From positions 1-57,123 of the forward strand of contig JAAAUF010000126.1 in assembly GCA_015499985.1 (NCBI GenBank): 57,123 nucleotides of DNA. The letters are read 5' to 3'. This document shows positions 19,983 to 33,642 of this stretch, piece by piece. The translations under genes were made by a program, and so were the position numbers. Under the pieces are notes generated by a model. It had not been told where the DNA came from. It ran no database searches and saw only the letters and a program-made list of their open reading frames with translations. The stretch is from Haplosporangium gracile. Lineage: Eukaryota; Mortierellomycota; Mortierellomycetes; Mortierellales; Mortierellaceae. Numbering within the stretch: the first letter of the stretch is position 1; every line of letters starts with the position of its first letter.

Positions 19983-22900
19983 CTATCCCATGAGCTCTTT
20001 CAGCTTGCCGCCGGAACATCTAAAGCAGAACCGCGCTTGCTTCTCAGCAAAGCCTGAAATCGGCACGAACGTGCATGTTCCACAGAACACGCCTCCGCAA
20101 GTCTTGCAGTTGAATCTCCGCTCGAGCAACGGGAATCGCGTCTGGCAGTTCACACAGACCGTGTCGCGGCCTGGCTGCATCCAATGTGTGCATCCGCTGC
20201 CGTCAGGCAAAACCCAAACATAAACCCTTCCAAGAGAATCTCCCGTGTACAATGCTCTCCGTGCACTAAGGAAAAAAAATACAAATAAGTGAGAACAATG
20301 CGTGCAGATGAGGGCACATTACGAATGGACCAAATGCAAAAGCAGTAAGGGCATGAGCATACCTGGAGATGTAGAGGGAGACAATATTGGGGACGACGCC
20401 GCCGTCGATCCTCAACCGATCCTCATACGTGTAAGCCTGACGGAGTCGCAAAGCCCACTTGGCACTTTTCGATTTTGCGCTGCCCGTCAAGGCGACGATC
20501 TGGGAAGACTGACGGGTTCGCGATCCAGAAGTAAGAAAGTCATCTTCTCCGGCAGCAATCGACAGGTTCGACATCGAGAATCCGGATTCTGTAATCGTTC
20601 CTGCAAGACCGTCAGCCTCATGACCGCCGCTCTTCGTGCCATTCTCCTCCACGACGGTCGCAGGGATGGCCGCCTGGTTGCCGGTCGAAAGGGGCATCGA
20701 GTCCTCAGAGCTCTGGAGCGAGCTGATGGACAGGTTGTTGCTACCACTGGATCTGCTACCTTGCTGATGACCTGCTCCCGCCTGTCCCGCCGTTGTCTTC
20801 TGATACTCGGCGTCAATGACGGCCTTCTCCCAGACCTTGATGGTACCGCGGCGATGACTCGTCAACACAATCTCCCTCGACAACCACTCTCCCGTCTTTC
20901 CAGAGTAAAACACACAGTCCAAGATGGGATCTCCAATCTGGGTTGTGTACTTTTGAAGAATCATGTCTCCGTTGACAGTCCAAAGCCTCAACACTGGTCC
21001 TGAACAAGTGGCAATATCTCCTGTCGCGTCGTTGATCGCCACAACTCTGACACCATCCTCATGTCGACCCAACTGGCGCACGTATTCTAGACGATTCAGA
21101 TCCCAGATAATGCACGACTTGTCCTCAGAGCCTGAAGCAATGATCGAGTAGGCAACCGAGATCGCCACCGCATGAACTGTCTCTCGATGACCACGGAGAC
21201 ACTTCATCAATTTGAGCTCATACGAGCGACCCTGAACGATCCTCCACACACAGACAACAGTATCCCTCGAGGTCGTGACAATAGTCCGGTCATCCGCCCA
21301 CTTGACGCCAGTAATCGCCTCCAGATGCACGTTCTCGAAGATGCCGAGAACTTTGTTGGTCTCTGTTTGATAAAGACGCACTGAGATATCGGAGAAGCCC
21401 CACTCAACATATTTGCTGCATCCATAAGGCTCGTATGTACGTTGGCTATGTCCCACGAAGGCCTTGTCGCCCTGGTAAATAATCTCTCCTACAGGCAATC
21501 CAATGTCTAATGGCAACCATAGCAAAAAAAAAAGCAAAGGTATCAGAGATTGAAGTTATGCATACAAAATAGCCTAGTTAAGTTTGATCTGTTAAGAAAG
21601 AAAGTATTACCTTTGACGGGGATGACAGATTGAGTAAGGTATTCCGCATGGCTAGCCAGATGGTAGTAGTTAGAGCTCAGTGGGTCCCTGTTGGGTGGGA
21701 GACGAGGACCGTGAGGCTTCTTGAAGAGCTGGCGTGGGGTCTGTCCAAAGTTATGAATGATACCGATGGTCGCCGATTTTTGAATGGGATCGTCTATGGT
21801 ATCCAGATCGATGGCGCCCTCATACGACAAGTGATGGAAAACGTTCACCGCTCGGACGGATTCCGGCCCTTGCTGCTTGTGTCCAAAAATCAAATCGATC
21901 CACTCGTGCAGATGGGCAGAGACATACTCGCATTCCAAAGCCTCGCGATGCTTCTCGATGAAGACCTTAGGATCATCCTTAGCCCAAGGAGGCAACGCGA
22001 CATGATCAATCTGCTCACCGGTCGTCTGCAAAGTTCCAAAATTGAACGCGTTGGCGTTCATCAGGAACTCGGGCAAGTAGAAAAACTCTGGGATAAGTTC
22101 TCGTACATCAGACATGGTCTTCTGTGAGGCCGAGACCCACGACTTTCCGATCGAGTGGAACAGGCGGTCGGCATGGTCAAACTGGCCGCCCTGGAGTTTC
22201 AGGTACTCATGAGTGAAGGGCTCCAGACGGATCAGATACGAGCACACAATCATCGCCGACGAGTAGTGAGTTCCGTAATGGAAGGGTGGAATTCTGTCAT
22301 CACCTCCATCCCATGTGTGGTATCGGTCGTTAAAATCCTTCTCACGATCAGGGGTCTGGGCACCCATGGGCCGAGAGAGATCGCGAAAGGTCTTAGGGTT
22401 GGTGAGATCGAGCTCCGCGCTGGTGTAGTCCGCCAAGATCCAAGGGAAGACTGGGTACTGTGTCAGATCGTTGTAGGTCCTTCCTGCCATGGTGTTGAGG
22501 TGCATCAGATACTGGAAGTTGGAAATCTCGTGCTTCTCCCACTTGGCCGTGATATCCGCAATAGACGAAGGGGCGAAAATGTTGGCCAGCTTCGATCCGA
22601 GTGAGGAGGGAGCCTGGTTGTTGTTGTTGTTGGGGTCGACCATGGCTGAACGGTCGCCGACTTGAAGACTGTTGTTGGCGAGCGATCCGACGCGACTGGC
22701 AAGTTGGTTGTACACAATATCGCGCTGCTGAAGATTGAGATTGATCAGATAGTTACGACCATCGACAAAGAACAGTTCGAGAGCGACGTTGCGCAACAAG
22801 TAGCGGCGGCGGTGCACCTCCTTAATGTCCTCAAAACGCCACTTTCTGCACTGATGGCGAACCTCCGAAGTGTCGGCTGCGGGCTGAGAGACTGGCGGGT

Positions 22901-25900
22901 TGTTGGAGGCCAACAGTTGCAGGTATTGGTCTCGTTCAGAATCAGCAACCTCGCTGATATCGACGACCTCGCCATCCATCTTCTGGAAGTAGTTGTCAAT
23001 GAGGTACATGTTGTGCTTGCAGAGCAGAAGCAATCCCTCAACAGCGTCCAGTCCAGTGACTCGGCTCATGTTATACACCTCGTAAACCACATCGCCAGCC
23101 TCAAGGAGTCGAAGGATTTTGCGGTTGGCTGCCTCCTCAAAAGCTGGCTCGGCATTGCGATCGTCGTCATCTGCCTCAGCTGTAACCGACTCACCATTCT
23201 CCGTCGTCGATTCTTCTTCCTGCTCAGGAACAGTAGCGGTCTCAGATCCGGAGGTGGAGGCGGTGTCTTGGACGAGGGCGTTCTCGCCTGCACTGTCGAC
23301 ATCACTCTTTGCTTCCGATTGTTTGTCTACTGATGCAACAGACGCAACGTCGGCGTCCTTTAGCTTATCGATCTGGCTCTTGGGTAGAGCAGAGACTTGC
23401 ACTGGCAGTGGACTCGACTTGATATTCTTGGGAATGCTCAAGCTTGAAATCTTGACATCCATCGAGGCTGAGGACCCACCCTGCTTCGGCAAATAGGGCT
23501 CCTCCGACTTTCTCTCGTCTACTCGCAGCTTACGACGCATACGGGACCGAGCCTCGGTGAAGTCGAGTCTCCATCTTGTAGGCGGCTTGAGTGCGCTGGC
23601 GCCATCCTTCTCTTCCCAGATAGCACCCTTCCTGCAGACGTCACGAACCAGGTTCTTCCACTCGTTCTTAACAAAGCGAACGTGGTCGTCAAGATCCTGG
23701 AGCGACTTTGCGTACCGGACCTCTTCCATTTCCTGAATGCTGCGCGTCCAGCTGAGCGTCCTGAGCTTGCACTGCTGAAGAATGTTGCGTTCAAGATGTT
23801 GGCGACGGAAAAGTCGCTTCAGCTTCTGGGTTCTGCGGTTGTACTGCTGTCGCTGCGAGTCTTCACCGACGCGAGTCTCAATCGACATCATAGCATCCCA
23901 AGACTTACGGAAATCGATAAAGATCATTTCCAACTCGAGGGTGTGAGCAGCGCGCCACCTGACAAACTCGGGGTAGTTCTAGATGTTACAAGGTAAAGGA
24001 AAAGTAATGGCTTAGTTAGTTTCACGAGTGCATGTTATTAGCGCTGAACACAATAGGGAGTTTCAAACTTTGACATCCGCAAAAAAAACTAAGCGCGGAT
24101 TTCGATGGCTTATTTAAAATACATCTGCCCTCGAGCTGGCGCATTTTGATGGCGCATTTGCTGAACGGAGCATTTTGGATATGAGCCATCAAATGTCAAG
24201 GTTTGAAACCCTCAAACGCTAATTCATCCGATGCTTAGACGCGACTATCATTGCGAACTTACCCCTTCGACAAGAGCACTGTAACCTTCATCTGCCGAAT
24301 CCTCGTCGTCGCTGGGGTTTGTTGGTCTGAGCTTCAACAGTCCAGAAGCCTCAATAGGGCGCATCAAGAAGACGAGCTTGATGAGGATCATCATGTTGGA
24401 TCTTGTCTTGGTATCAGCGTCAGGCAAGAACGAGAACAAGTGTAGGATCAGACACTTCATGAACTCAACATCGCCGGGGCTGTTGCTCAGAAGGATCTTC
24501 TGGAAGTAGATGCATTTGTCCAAGAGCGCCTCCAGCTTGGATGTTTGAATCTCATGGCCGATCTGACACTGCCCCAAAGTGAAGCACACAAGTCGATATA
24601 GCAGAGACGTCAGCTGGGTTTTGACTGCGTCCGGGCGAGAGGACTGAGTAGGAGTGGCTGAAGGAACTGCGGCCGACTCGGGTGAGATGATTTCGAGCAC
24701 GTTGGCGATTAGATCAAACTGGATGAGATACGATCCAACAAACCAACCCTGGCAAGTGAGGTCGACGATCAACTCGCAAAACTGAACCACGTTGGCCATG
24801 ACGCGACTGTCGGCCAATACTTCAGGTTGCGCCTGAATGTTTTGCTCTAAACCAATGACGACGTGTCCAAGCAAGAAGCTCTGGAAGTAGATTTGATGGT
24901 CTATAAATACATGGATACAAATTCAAATTTTTAAAAAAAAAAGATTAGCATGATTGCCTCGATTGATCAATCGACAACGTGAAAATGAACAAATTTTGAC
25001 TCTTTTCTCTTTACCTTTGTACGCTGGAGGGCACGACTGAAGCAACAAATCAATAGCTGCCATAGACCGAGGAGCTGGATCAAGAATAGAGTCGATGGAG
25101 ATCACAACAATAAGCTTGAGAAGCGACAATGCAATGGTCTCCTTCACAATCTTGAGATCAACATCTCGCACGCGACCCATGCTAATATTCGAAGCCGTCC
25201 TTTTGAATGTTCCTTCAGAGAATGTCTGCGACACCTGGAGAGACGACGCCTGAGCGGCCGTTAAGAAAAGGCTCGAGGTCGCGGTGGTGGGCGTGCCAAG
25301 TGCGGTTGCAAACGTCACTGTAGGGGAACCGGCGGTAGGTGGAGACTCAGATCGAGTGCTGATTGTTGTCAAAGCTGACTCGGGTTCCGGTATAGGATCG
25401 GTAGAGGCAGCAAAGGACGACATGGACGAATGCTGAGAGGAAGTGCGTCCCGACGTCTGCCTTGCGCCAGAAGTTGTTCCAGACTCTGGGTCACTGGTGA
25501 GCGGAGCAGTCGCAGAAGAAGGTGAATCCGTTGTTGTCCTGGCTGAAGCTGGCTCAGAATCCAAGTAGTCCAGTTCCAGTTCTGCCGCCATCGCCTTGCC
25601 ACTGTGACAGATGAACGGGAACAGGATGCTCGCCAGGTCATCAATAAAGTCCTGTCGAACAAAGATCTCCTTGAAAGTTCTGGAAGACGACTGCATCTCG
25701 GAGAAAAAGTCGATCAGGGTCTGATAGGTCTCCACAACTCTTCCAGCACGCTCCTGATCTGCACGTGACTTGCTGTTGGCCGGGGTAACAGCAGCAGCAA
25801 CTCCGTTCTTAAGCATGATCATCAAAGTGGGCAGGATGTCGGGACATGCAACGCGGCCAGTGGCCTCAATAGAGTCACCATAGAGCATGTGAAGCGTCTC

Positions 25901-28900
25901 GTTGTCCAGAGGTGCCCTCAGTGGGACGTCACAGACATCCACTCCCAGAAGAATGCAGATAACGACGTGAATCATAGGCACGACATTCCAGAACTGAGGA
26001 ATACAGGACTGCAAGACTAAGAATCCATACGAGTTCCTGAACTTGGTGAGGTAATTGGGGCCTTGAGTGTACAGCAAACGGCACAAGATCCTCATTGAAA
26101 GAACGGCGCCGTAGGGATTGCCCGAGTTCTCGATAAAGAGAAGTGTCCACTTATTAGTGATGGTGGTGGCAAACTTGTGCACATAGTCGACATTTCCACG
26201 CTCACAAAGAATCTGCTCCAGCATCTCCATGATGGCATTGCCCATAGCAGCATGACGAAAGGTCAGTGGAACAACAAACTCCTTGGGATCGAGAACGATA
26301 TCAACGTTGAGCGACGCCTTGGTCGCCTCCAATTCCTCCGCCTTGATCTCCGTATGTTTCTGCGACGAGACTGACATGGACCGGTTGGGGACAGCTATTG
26401 TGATGGTTATGTTTACACAAAAGCGGGTTGATCAGAATAAAGGGTTCTTAGGTAGAAGTGGTAGTAACTGTGTCAGAAAAAATGCGAAGGCAGATGCAAC
26501 TTACTCTGCTTCAACGTTGAGACAAGAAACGTGGCCAAGTTCCGGACAGTTTCCGTTGAAAAGTGATTGAAGACAACGGTCTTCATAGCATCGACATAGT
26601 GACGCAACTGAACAACAGGGTAGTTTCCTGTCCGCAGAGGTGCCAGCATCTTCTTCACCACGTCTGTGTTAGTACAGGGCGGCAAAAAACAAAACAATCG
26701 AGTTAGTTGTGAATGCTCATGCTTTTCATATCTTTAAGCTCGCCAAGAATGATTTGTAGTTATTAACTTACGCATGGTGCTGAGTCGCTTCACATTGAGA
26801 GATGATTTATGACTGTGCTGCAAAAAGATCTTGAACTGCTCCAGGTGCAGCAACTGGATTTCAGTGTCGGTCTTTCGCCAAATATCCATGTCCAGCATCA
26901 GATGGCGAAATGCAAAGGAGTTGGTGATCACAGAGTCACTACAGGAGAGAAGTGATAAAATGATGGTTAGCATTATTGACTTGGTGGGCCAGGGTTTAAG
27001 GAGTATATCTGGTGAAAAAACTTACTCTGGGTACTCCAAATCCATTCCAACGACACTGAGTAGTGTGTTCATCATCTCGATCGAGAACAATGCCTTCTTC
27101 TGTTTCAAGATATACCCCAGAATCTCGTAACCAAAGATGCGCTCCATATCCTCAGAGTTTCTCCAACTGCATCTGATAAGCTGATCCAGCAACAAGACCG
27201 CTTTTTCAAGAGTGGCCGTATCCTATAAATTATCGAAGTAGTAGTTCACGCATCACGCATAAGTGTACTGCATTATCACTTCACCTCAGATATATGACGG
27301 ACCCATTATGACTGTTTAAAATTACCTTAGCGCTCTCGACAATCCTCAGGGCAACGACACAGCCTCCTACTTTCCAGATAGAGTCATCCAGTCCGCGAGG
27401 GGCAGCAACAAGAGGGTTGCCAACCAGGATACCGATAGCTGACAAAGGGTTGATGCCGCGTTGAATCCTAGGGATCGCAGAATTGAATAAAATCCTGCAG
27501 AACTGGTCCTTCTGAAGAATGCCCGCCATTGTGCCGACTGTCCTGGTGTCCGCACTGTCCAAGAGGTTACTTCCGGAGAATGCAAAGACCAGTTTGTCTT
27601 CTGGGATGCTGTTGCCAATGGTACCACGAATAGCGTTCATCAACGCAACTTGTTCCTCGTGGTTACGACTGCTGGGTGAAGAACGACGGCGAGCGAGCTC
27701 CAAGTTGATGTTCAACGCGGTGGAGGTCTCATAGGTCTGGAACTTGCCGAGAGAGTCCTGGAAGTTGCCGTGGTAGCGTGGGCTCAGGTTGTAAAGAACG
27801 TCCATGATCTGCACATCCAGAGGCTCATCCACAAGGTAGCAAGGGCCCAAGTTCCAGGAGAGCGTTGAACCTTCCCTCTTGGCAGTCAACTTGGGCTTTT
27901 GGTGTCGTCCAAGATACCCTTTGACTTCGCCGCTGGGAGAGTTCAGGTAGCCGCACTTGATCTTGTCGCCAAGGATACCGTCGATGTAGACCGAAAGCGA
28001 CCCTCCAGGAATGCTCATCTTTGGCTTGGCATGCACCAGGGCCAGGTGATACCACCGTCCAATCTCAAACGAAAAGTTGAACGAGACAGAGTGATGGTGT
28101 GACACGCTTACAACCAACTTGTGACTCTCGGGCTCGATCTGCACACTGAGGAAGCATCGTTGGTCCTCGTCCGAAATCTCGAGGATCTGGATCGCCAGTT
28201 CCTCGTCAAATGACTCGATGCAGAGCCATGCAAGGAAGGTGTAGCCGTTCGTGGGAGGAAAACTGTGGGAGCCCAAGGACCGCAGGTCCAGGCGACTGTA
28301 TCCGTCAAACTGAACAAAGCTGGGCCACCGCGAGTGGGTAACTCCGTGTAACAGCATGTCCAAGAGGCCTGAGCACTCGCCAAAGGAGATCTGCTTGGTA
28401 GCGCTGAACTTCTCCATCAGATAGCGAAAACCGACCGACGACATGCCCATCTCGATCAGTCGTTTAGAAAGTCGAATCATGATGTCGCGCATGACGTTAC
28501 CACTGTCATCCATCGACTGGTCATCCTCTGCGCTGTTGTCGATCCGAAGCGGTGGGTTGTCGAAGAGGGCCTTGAGAAGCTCGTCCAACATCCCGGTTTG
28601 TCCCATCAGAACCTGATTTCTCCGGTTGGCGCACGATAACGCAAAGAGTGACATCATGACACAGAAGGCGAGCGACTCCTGGTCTTGCAAGCCCATGCAT
28701 ATCCTCCAGATCCCTAGAACGACGTGTGGGTTTTGCACACAGATCTTGGGGCTGTTAAGCCACTTGGCGACCATCTCTGGCGCTTGCTCAACCTCCTCAG
28801 GATCATTGAAGATATGGAGCACCGACTCGTTCTGGATCGCAAACGAAAAGAGAATGCCAAACATGCTGGGAGCATCACCCTTAGGTCCAAAGACACCGGT

Positions 28901-31900
28901 CAATAGTAGCGCGTCCGCCAGAGAACCAAAGCCAATGTGTTCCTCAAAATAGTTGCTGTTACCAGCATGATCTCGCATGGACTCCGAGAGGACGGAAAAC
29001 ACCTTGGTGAGCAACTCGATCATATCCTCTTTGGTCGGGATCCTCTCGTCTGTTTGTGGGTCTCTCCGTTGCTTGCGCTTCGGTAAGTTGAGCTGGTCAA
29101 ACTTGTCGATCATGGGATAAGCGTCCTCGAGTCGGATCAGGAGTGAGACGATCGAGACATATCCTCCGCCCTCCCTGAACACTTCCTTGAGCTCTGTGCA
29201 TTCGATGAATACTTGGTTAAGAGCATTCAAAATGGCCATCTTCATCTTGAAGTCGTATCGGTTAAGGGACTGAAGGATCTCGCAGAGCTGTGTCAGCTGG
29301 TAAGGAGCTGACATAACCTTGGTTGCAAGCGAGTTCGAAGAGCTGTTGGGAGGCGACCTTGCTGTAGAGTTTTCTCTGTCCTCCAAAAAGAATCGATAGC
29401 TCTCCACCACAAGGACAACAATCACCTTTAGGATCCCGTCTCTCGTCTCGTTGTAATGCAGCAGCGAAAACAGGTCGCCTCGGAATCTGTAACAAAAGGT
29501 AGAAGCGAACACAGGTTAGTTGTTTACCCAAAATAGTACCTATAGTATCACTACTTGAAGATATCCTAGCAGCTAAACCAAGCGCTTACGTGGATTGGAA
29601 GAGAGCAATGTTACTCCGACTGCCCCGCAGAAGTTCGACGAGACATGCCATGATGCTGTTGAAGTGGTGCACTACCTCGATTCCGTATTTCCTCTGACGC
29701 TGGCTGTCTCCGGGCTTGAATGCTTTCCCGAAATCGACGACAGAGAGACGGTTGCTGAACTGTGGGCTTCCAAACGTCTCGCGAAGAACAATGGAGAGTT
29801 CTTCCAGCATATTGCAAAACATATCGATCAGACCAACCTCACGCAGGACATCCTTGAAGTTGGGTGATGATTGGAGCAGGTTGGCAACTGTGTCACAGAC
29901 AAGGGCCGTAGTCCTGGGTGATGACGTTCCCTGAAAGTGGATAGAAAGAATGACAAGATCTCTGAACGGGACATAGTTCAGATCCTTGAGAACGAACGTG
30001 AACAACTCCATGACCGCCAGCTAATGACGACGGCAATAGTAAACTCGTCATTAGATTCCCATTTACCCACAGTTCACTCAGCAAGACAGTAACCAATTTT
30101 TGGATAATAAAATCAAACTAACCTGAAGATCTGGGTGGTAGCTGTCAAGGCGCTCGATCGCATAGGAAAGAATGTTGAGCCGTTCCAGCAAGAAGTAGTT
30201 CATAGGGTGATCGCGGATGATCGATAAAAGAGTCGAAAACACCGTGAGCGAGAATTGACTTGGAGGTGCATCCTGATCCTTATTGCCGAGTGGTAGGAGT
30301 GTCATGTTGGAAATGTCAGGGTATAATAAAGCTGTTACTAGCACTTGGCATGCTTCGAGATTACGAACGACTGCGCCCGCTATTATTTTACATATGTGGG
30401 AGAAGACGATCATTAGGTACTGCAAGGAATACAACTGGGCTGGATATATCAGTATGTATTTGCGCGATTTTTGATGAACCTACCATGCTCGGGACCAACA
30501 ACGGGAAGTGCGAAGTCTATGAGGCAAAGAAAACGTGTGATAACCTCAGTGGTCAGCTTTCAAATCGGAAATTGCATATATCGTAAGTATTGCTCACTTC
30601 AATTATGGCGCCAAATTATACCTTGATGTTGATATGGTGTTCCTTCTTCTGGTGGTGGTAACGCTTCCTTGTCGATGAACACCAACTCCTCGATGAGCGA
30701 TGTGATAGTATACTAAAACATATGCGAAAAAGTGGGATGTCAATACACGAGGCGTTTCTTTTTTTCATAAACAGCATCTCGACGACCAGTACAACGCAGA
30801 CTTACTTTGAAGGTGAGCATGTCCTCATCGAAAGGTGGTGACACCAGGAGCATGGCCAGTGTCTCATAAATCTTGTTGGCCTTGAAATCATCCAGCAGCA
30901 CACTCGACATCAGCGAGGATTTCTACAATCCATGGGGCAAAAGGAACAATGAATGCGAGTAAGACAACCGCACGAACCCCCGAAGGTAGGCTAGGGCAGA
31001 AACCACAAAATACGCACCTTGATGAGTTTGACGATGACACGAAGGATCAAAATGCCCTCTTCGCGATGTACAGAGTCGATACTTCCGTCAACCAGATATT
31101 CGCTTAGTGCATCTGAAAGCAGCTTGGCGCAGTTCTTTGAGTGTAGGTATGGCATGACATCCGTCTCTGTGGTCTCTACAACAAAGTCAACCACATCCAT
31201 CACCCTAGTGCGGTAGTAAGCAAAATTATTGGTTTAATTAGTCATACGTGCCAGCAAAACACAATTCTGTGGGTAAAATCGACCGTGAGTAACATGTTAC
31301 CTTGCTTTCCAGATATATAGCTCTGCGGGGTCCCCTCCTGCGACCTTATTTCTCTGAATAACAAGGGTTTCGAAAAGCCCATAGAGCTCGTCCTTCTCGA
31401 TCAAGACTGAAATAACGGGCTTCCTCCAGAGCAGCCTCTTCAATGCGTTTGTAAGGGTCGAGATGACCAAAATCGATGCTACGCTCTGGCTGAGAGGCTC
31501 CTCAAACTCCTGTGATGGAAACTCAACAAATGTAAGAAACACGCCCAACAGTCCCGAATGCACCTTTTGCTGCACCAAAATTGCCAATAAGTTATCCTAA
31601 TGATATGATATTGTGGAGAAGAAATGTATTAATTCCTACAGATTTTCGCAATCCAAAGAGAGCATCATGTAGTGTCTTGCAATCACCATATTGCTCCATT
31701 GATTCTTACGGGTGCTTTGGAGAGAATATCGATCGCTTTCAGTGCATTGAATGTCTCTGTCTTCCTCAAAATCTTCATATACTCTATTTCCGTTTGACAA
31801 AGGACTTCAAAGTTAGAAGCCCAGACACCTTTGACTACTTCAATTGGCAGAAATAGCACTACATTCATTGAAGCCATTATGAGGGATCACATACCGAGAC

Positions 31901-33642
31901 TGGCCCTCCTCTTCGGGAGAGATTGCTGCTCTACGGCGAGGATTGCGTTGACAAGCTGTGCGCTCGCCATGGCAGTGAAGGCCTTGACATCGTGGATACT
32001 AAAAACAAAGTGTGAATTTTCGAGTTAATGCAAAAATACAAGGATCAATGATTTTGACTGATGGCCAATAGGGGGGGAGGAAGGGAAGAAGGGGAACAAG
32101 AAGGGGGGATATGTGAGGCCGTCGCTCTCTTCTCCCTTTATTTCATCGCCCAATGTCCCTGATTTTCAATTGCCTCGTTCGCTCGCACACTCTGAGATTC
32201 TTTTTTTTTGTTTGTCCTTTCACACCCATCTTGCACTCTTAAATCAGTCATGCAATTCCAATCATGAATAAACACGCACCCTCCCCACAGGCACGCAGCG
32301 CATTTCTGTGTCTGAGTGTTCATGCCTGTATGTGTTCATATGCTTGCTCCTTTTCGCTTTCCACTACACTCTGTTTGCCTTATCCACGATGCAACTCAAT
32401 TTCCTTTGAACCCTGCCCTGCCCTGCCCTAGCCAATCTATTCCGACAATGTGGCGTCCTGGTCGAGTTCGGCCGTTTTCTTTTTCCCGATAGAGAGATCA
32501 ATATGATGGAGCTTGTCCGCGCAGAAAAAAATGGAAAAGACTTTTGAATAAAGCTTCCATGATCCCAAGTCAACCTCCTGTTTCCTTCTCTCTTTTCCCA
32601 AGCAGTTTGTTGTCGCATCCACCTCAATTGTGTATATCCTTGATCGTTTTTTCTACTTAGATTAGACCGGAATAGGATGAGCGAAGGAGCAGGTAGGGTA
32701 CCCTTTTCGCCTGTCAACCAACACGTTGTCGCCGTGTGCCTGCAAGTAAGCCGATGTAGTTGAGGCGGTAGGTGAATGGTTCGTAATCGATCTCTGCCTT
32801 TTTTCGTTCCTTGAGCAATGTTGGTTGAAGTACCTTTCTGTGACGAGTTGACCAGAGACCTGTCTCCCAAAGATAGAGGCAAACAATTGCAAAGCAGCTT
32901 GAAACTGGGCGTTACGTTTCTATAAAAAAAACCAAAGTGTCGGAGCGGGGAGGAGGCGTGAGGGAGGAGCGGGTCCAGAACAAAAAAAGAATAGGTCCAG
33001 TCAGCCCAATTGCACTATCATTCTTTCTCTGTTCGTGTGTCTGTGTGTGTGGCGAGAGTCGAATGCAAAAAGACGGGAGAGGCGGTGTGAAAAGAACACA
33101 GTGTTGCTCAGTGCAGTCAACTGTTCCCTTCGTTGTTTTATTGTCTTTCTGTTTGTTGTTGTTGCCGTTGTCATTGTAGTTGTCGCTGATATTTCCTTGC
33201 CCCGTTGCCGTACCTTGTCGTCCGCAGCCTCCATACATGCAAAGAATGCTGAACGCAATCTATTGTTCACCGAAGGACACAAAAAGATAACAACGCAGCG
33301 TTTTAATCGTTAGCGCAAAAGTCCAAAAAAAAAAAAAGAGAGAGCAATGCCATCCAACAACGAAAGAGTTGATCGTTTGTTCTTTGGCTGGTCTCAGTCC
33401 CCTTCCATCAGCGTCCTGCTCTCAATGGCCAAGGCGCCAAGGCGAGAGGGTTGATTGTCACAGAATAAGACAAAGAGGAGGACGTACTGTGTAAGTTCGG
33501 CGGGGGAGGTTGCGTTCTCTGGAACGCCGGTGAGGCCTGTTGTATCGCGCTCGTCCCAGCTCCGCTCGAGATCGCGTTCGTTCTGGTCGGCATACGACGA
33601 TGCGGGCAGGGGCTGAAACTTGCCGACAAGAGTCTTCCACAT
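19983..33642 (-). CDS. ALFY/WDFY3-type BEACH, WD40 and FYVE protein
   Basis: Leftward exons: 33488-33642, 33214-33259, 32834-32919, 31895-31998, 31640-31858 (see the short-intron entry), 31301-31596, 31018-31204, 30806-30922, 30622-30712, 30484-30516, 30123-30439, 29590-30020, 27326-29486, 27026-27222, 26772-26938, 26505-26663, 25015-26394, 24263-24900, 21611-23978, 20363-21506 and 19983-20265. All phases close, giving about 3514 residues, close to human WDFY3. Domains: a long helical-repeat N-terminus; a ConA-like segment near 1080-1220 (YTFLAWLCIESFDEE); PH-BEACH near 2546-2690; BEACH near 2720-3010 (WEKHEISNFQYLMHLNTMAG, GIIHNFGQTPRQLF); WD40 repeats near 3060-3430; and a C-terminal FYVE finger (CVNC, RRFNCKTCGGVFCGTC, CFRC). 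ALFY proteins link cargo to the autophagy machinery and bind PI3P membranes. That role is inferred. Confidence 0.93.
19992..20160 (-). other. FYVE zinc finger domain of the ALFY-type protein
   Basis: The eight metal ligands are visible as CVNC, CKTC, CGTC and CFRC, in the last exon. The usual RRHHCR basic patch is replaced by RRFNCK, so PI3P binding may differ from classical FYVE domains. The domain lies at the extreme C-terminus, right after the WD40 repeats, as in ALFY. Confidence 0.8.
30484..30516 (-). other. 33-base microexon in the ALFY-type gene
   Basis: Bounded by an AG before ACTTCGCACTT and a GTAGGT donor after GAGCATG. It encodes DFALPVVGPEH across its junctions and preserves phase between the flanking exons. 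Without it the flanking phases would still agree, so skipping would remove 11 residues in frame. Confidence 0.6.
31676..31709 (-). other. Putative 34-base intron, or frameshift, in the ALFY-type gene
   Basis: Inside the exon at 31640-31858 the frame must shift by one base between AIDILSKAP and TLHDALFGLRKS for the gene to stay open. A GTAAGA donor and a TGCAAG acceptor delimit 34 bases whose removal restores phase exactly. A 16-base GTAAG...GAG removal or one extra base would also do so. Neighbouring introns are as short as 43-44 bases, so a 34-base intron is possible but would be extreme. Confidence 0.4.
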
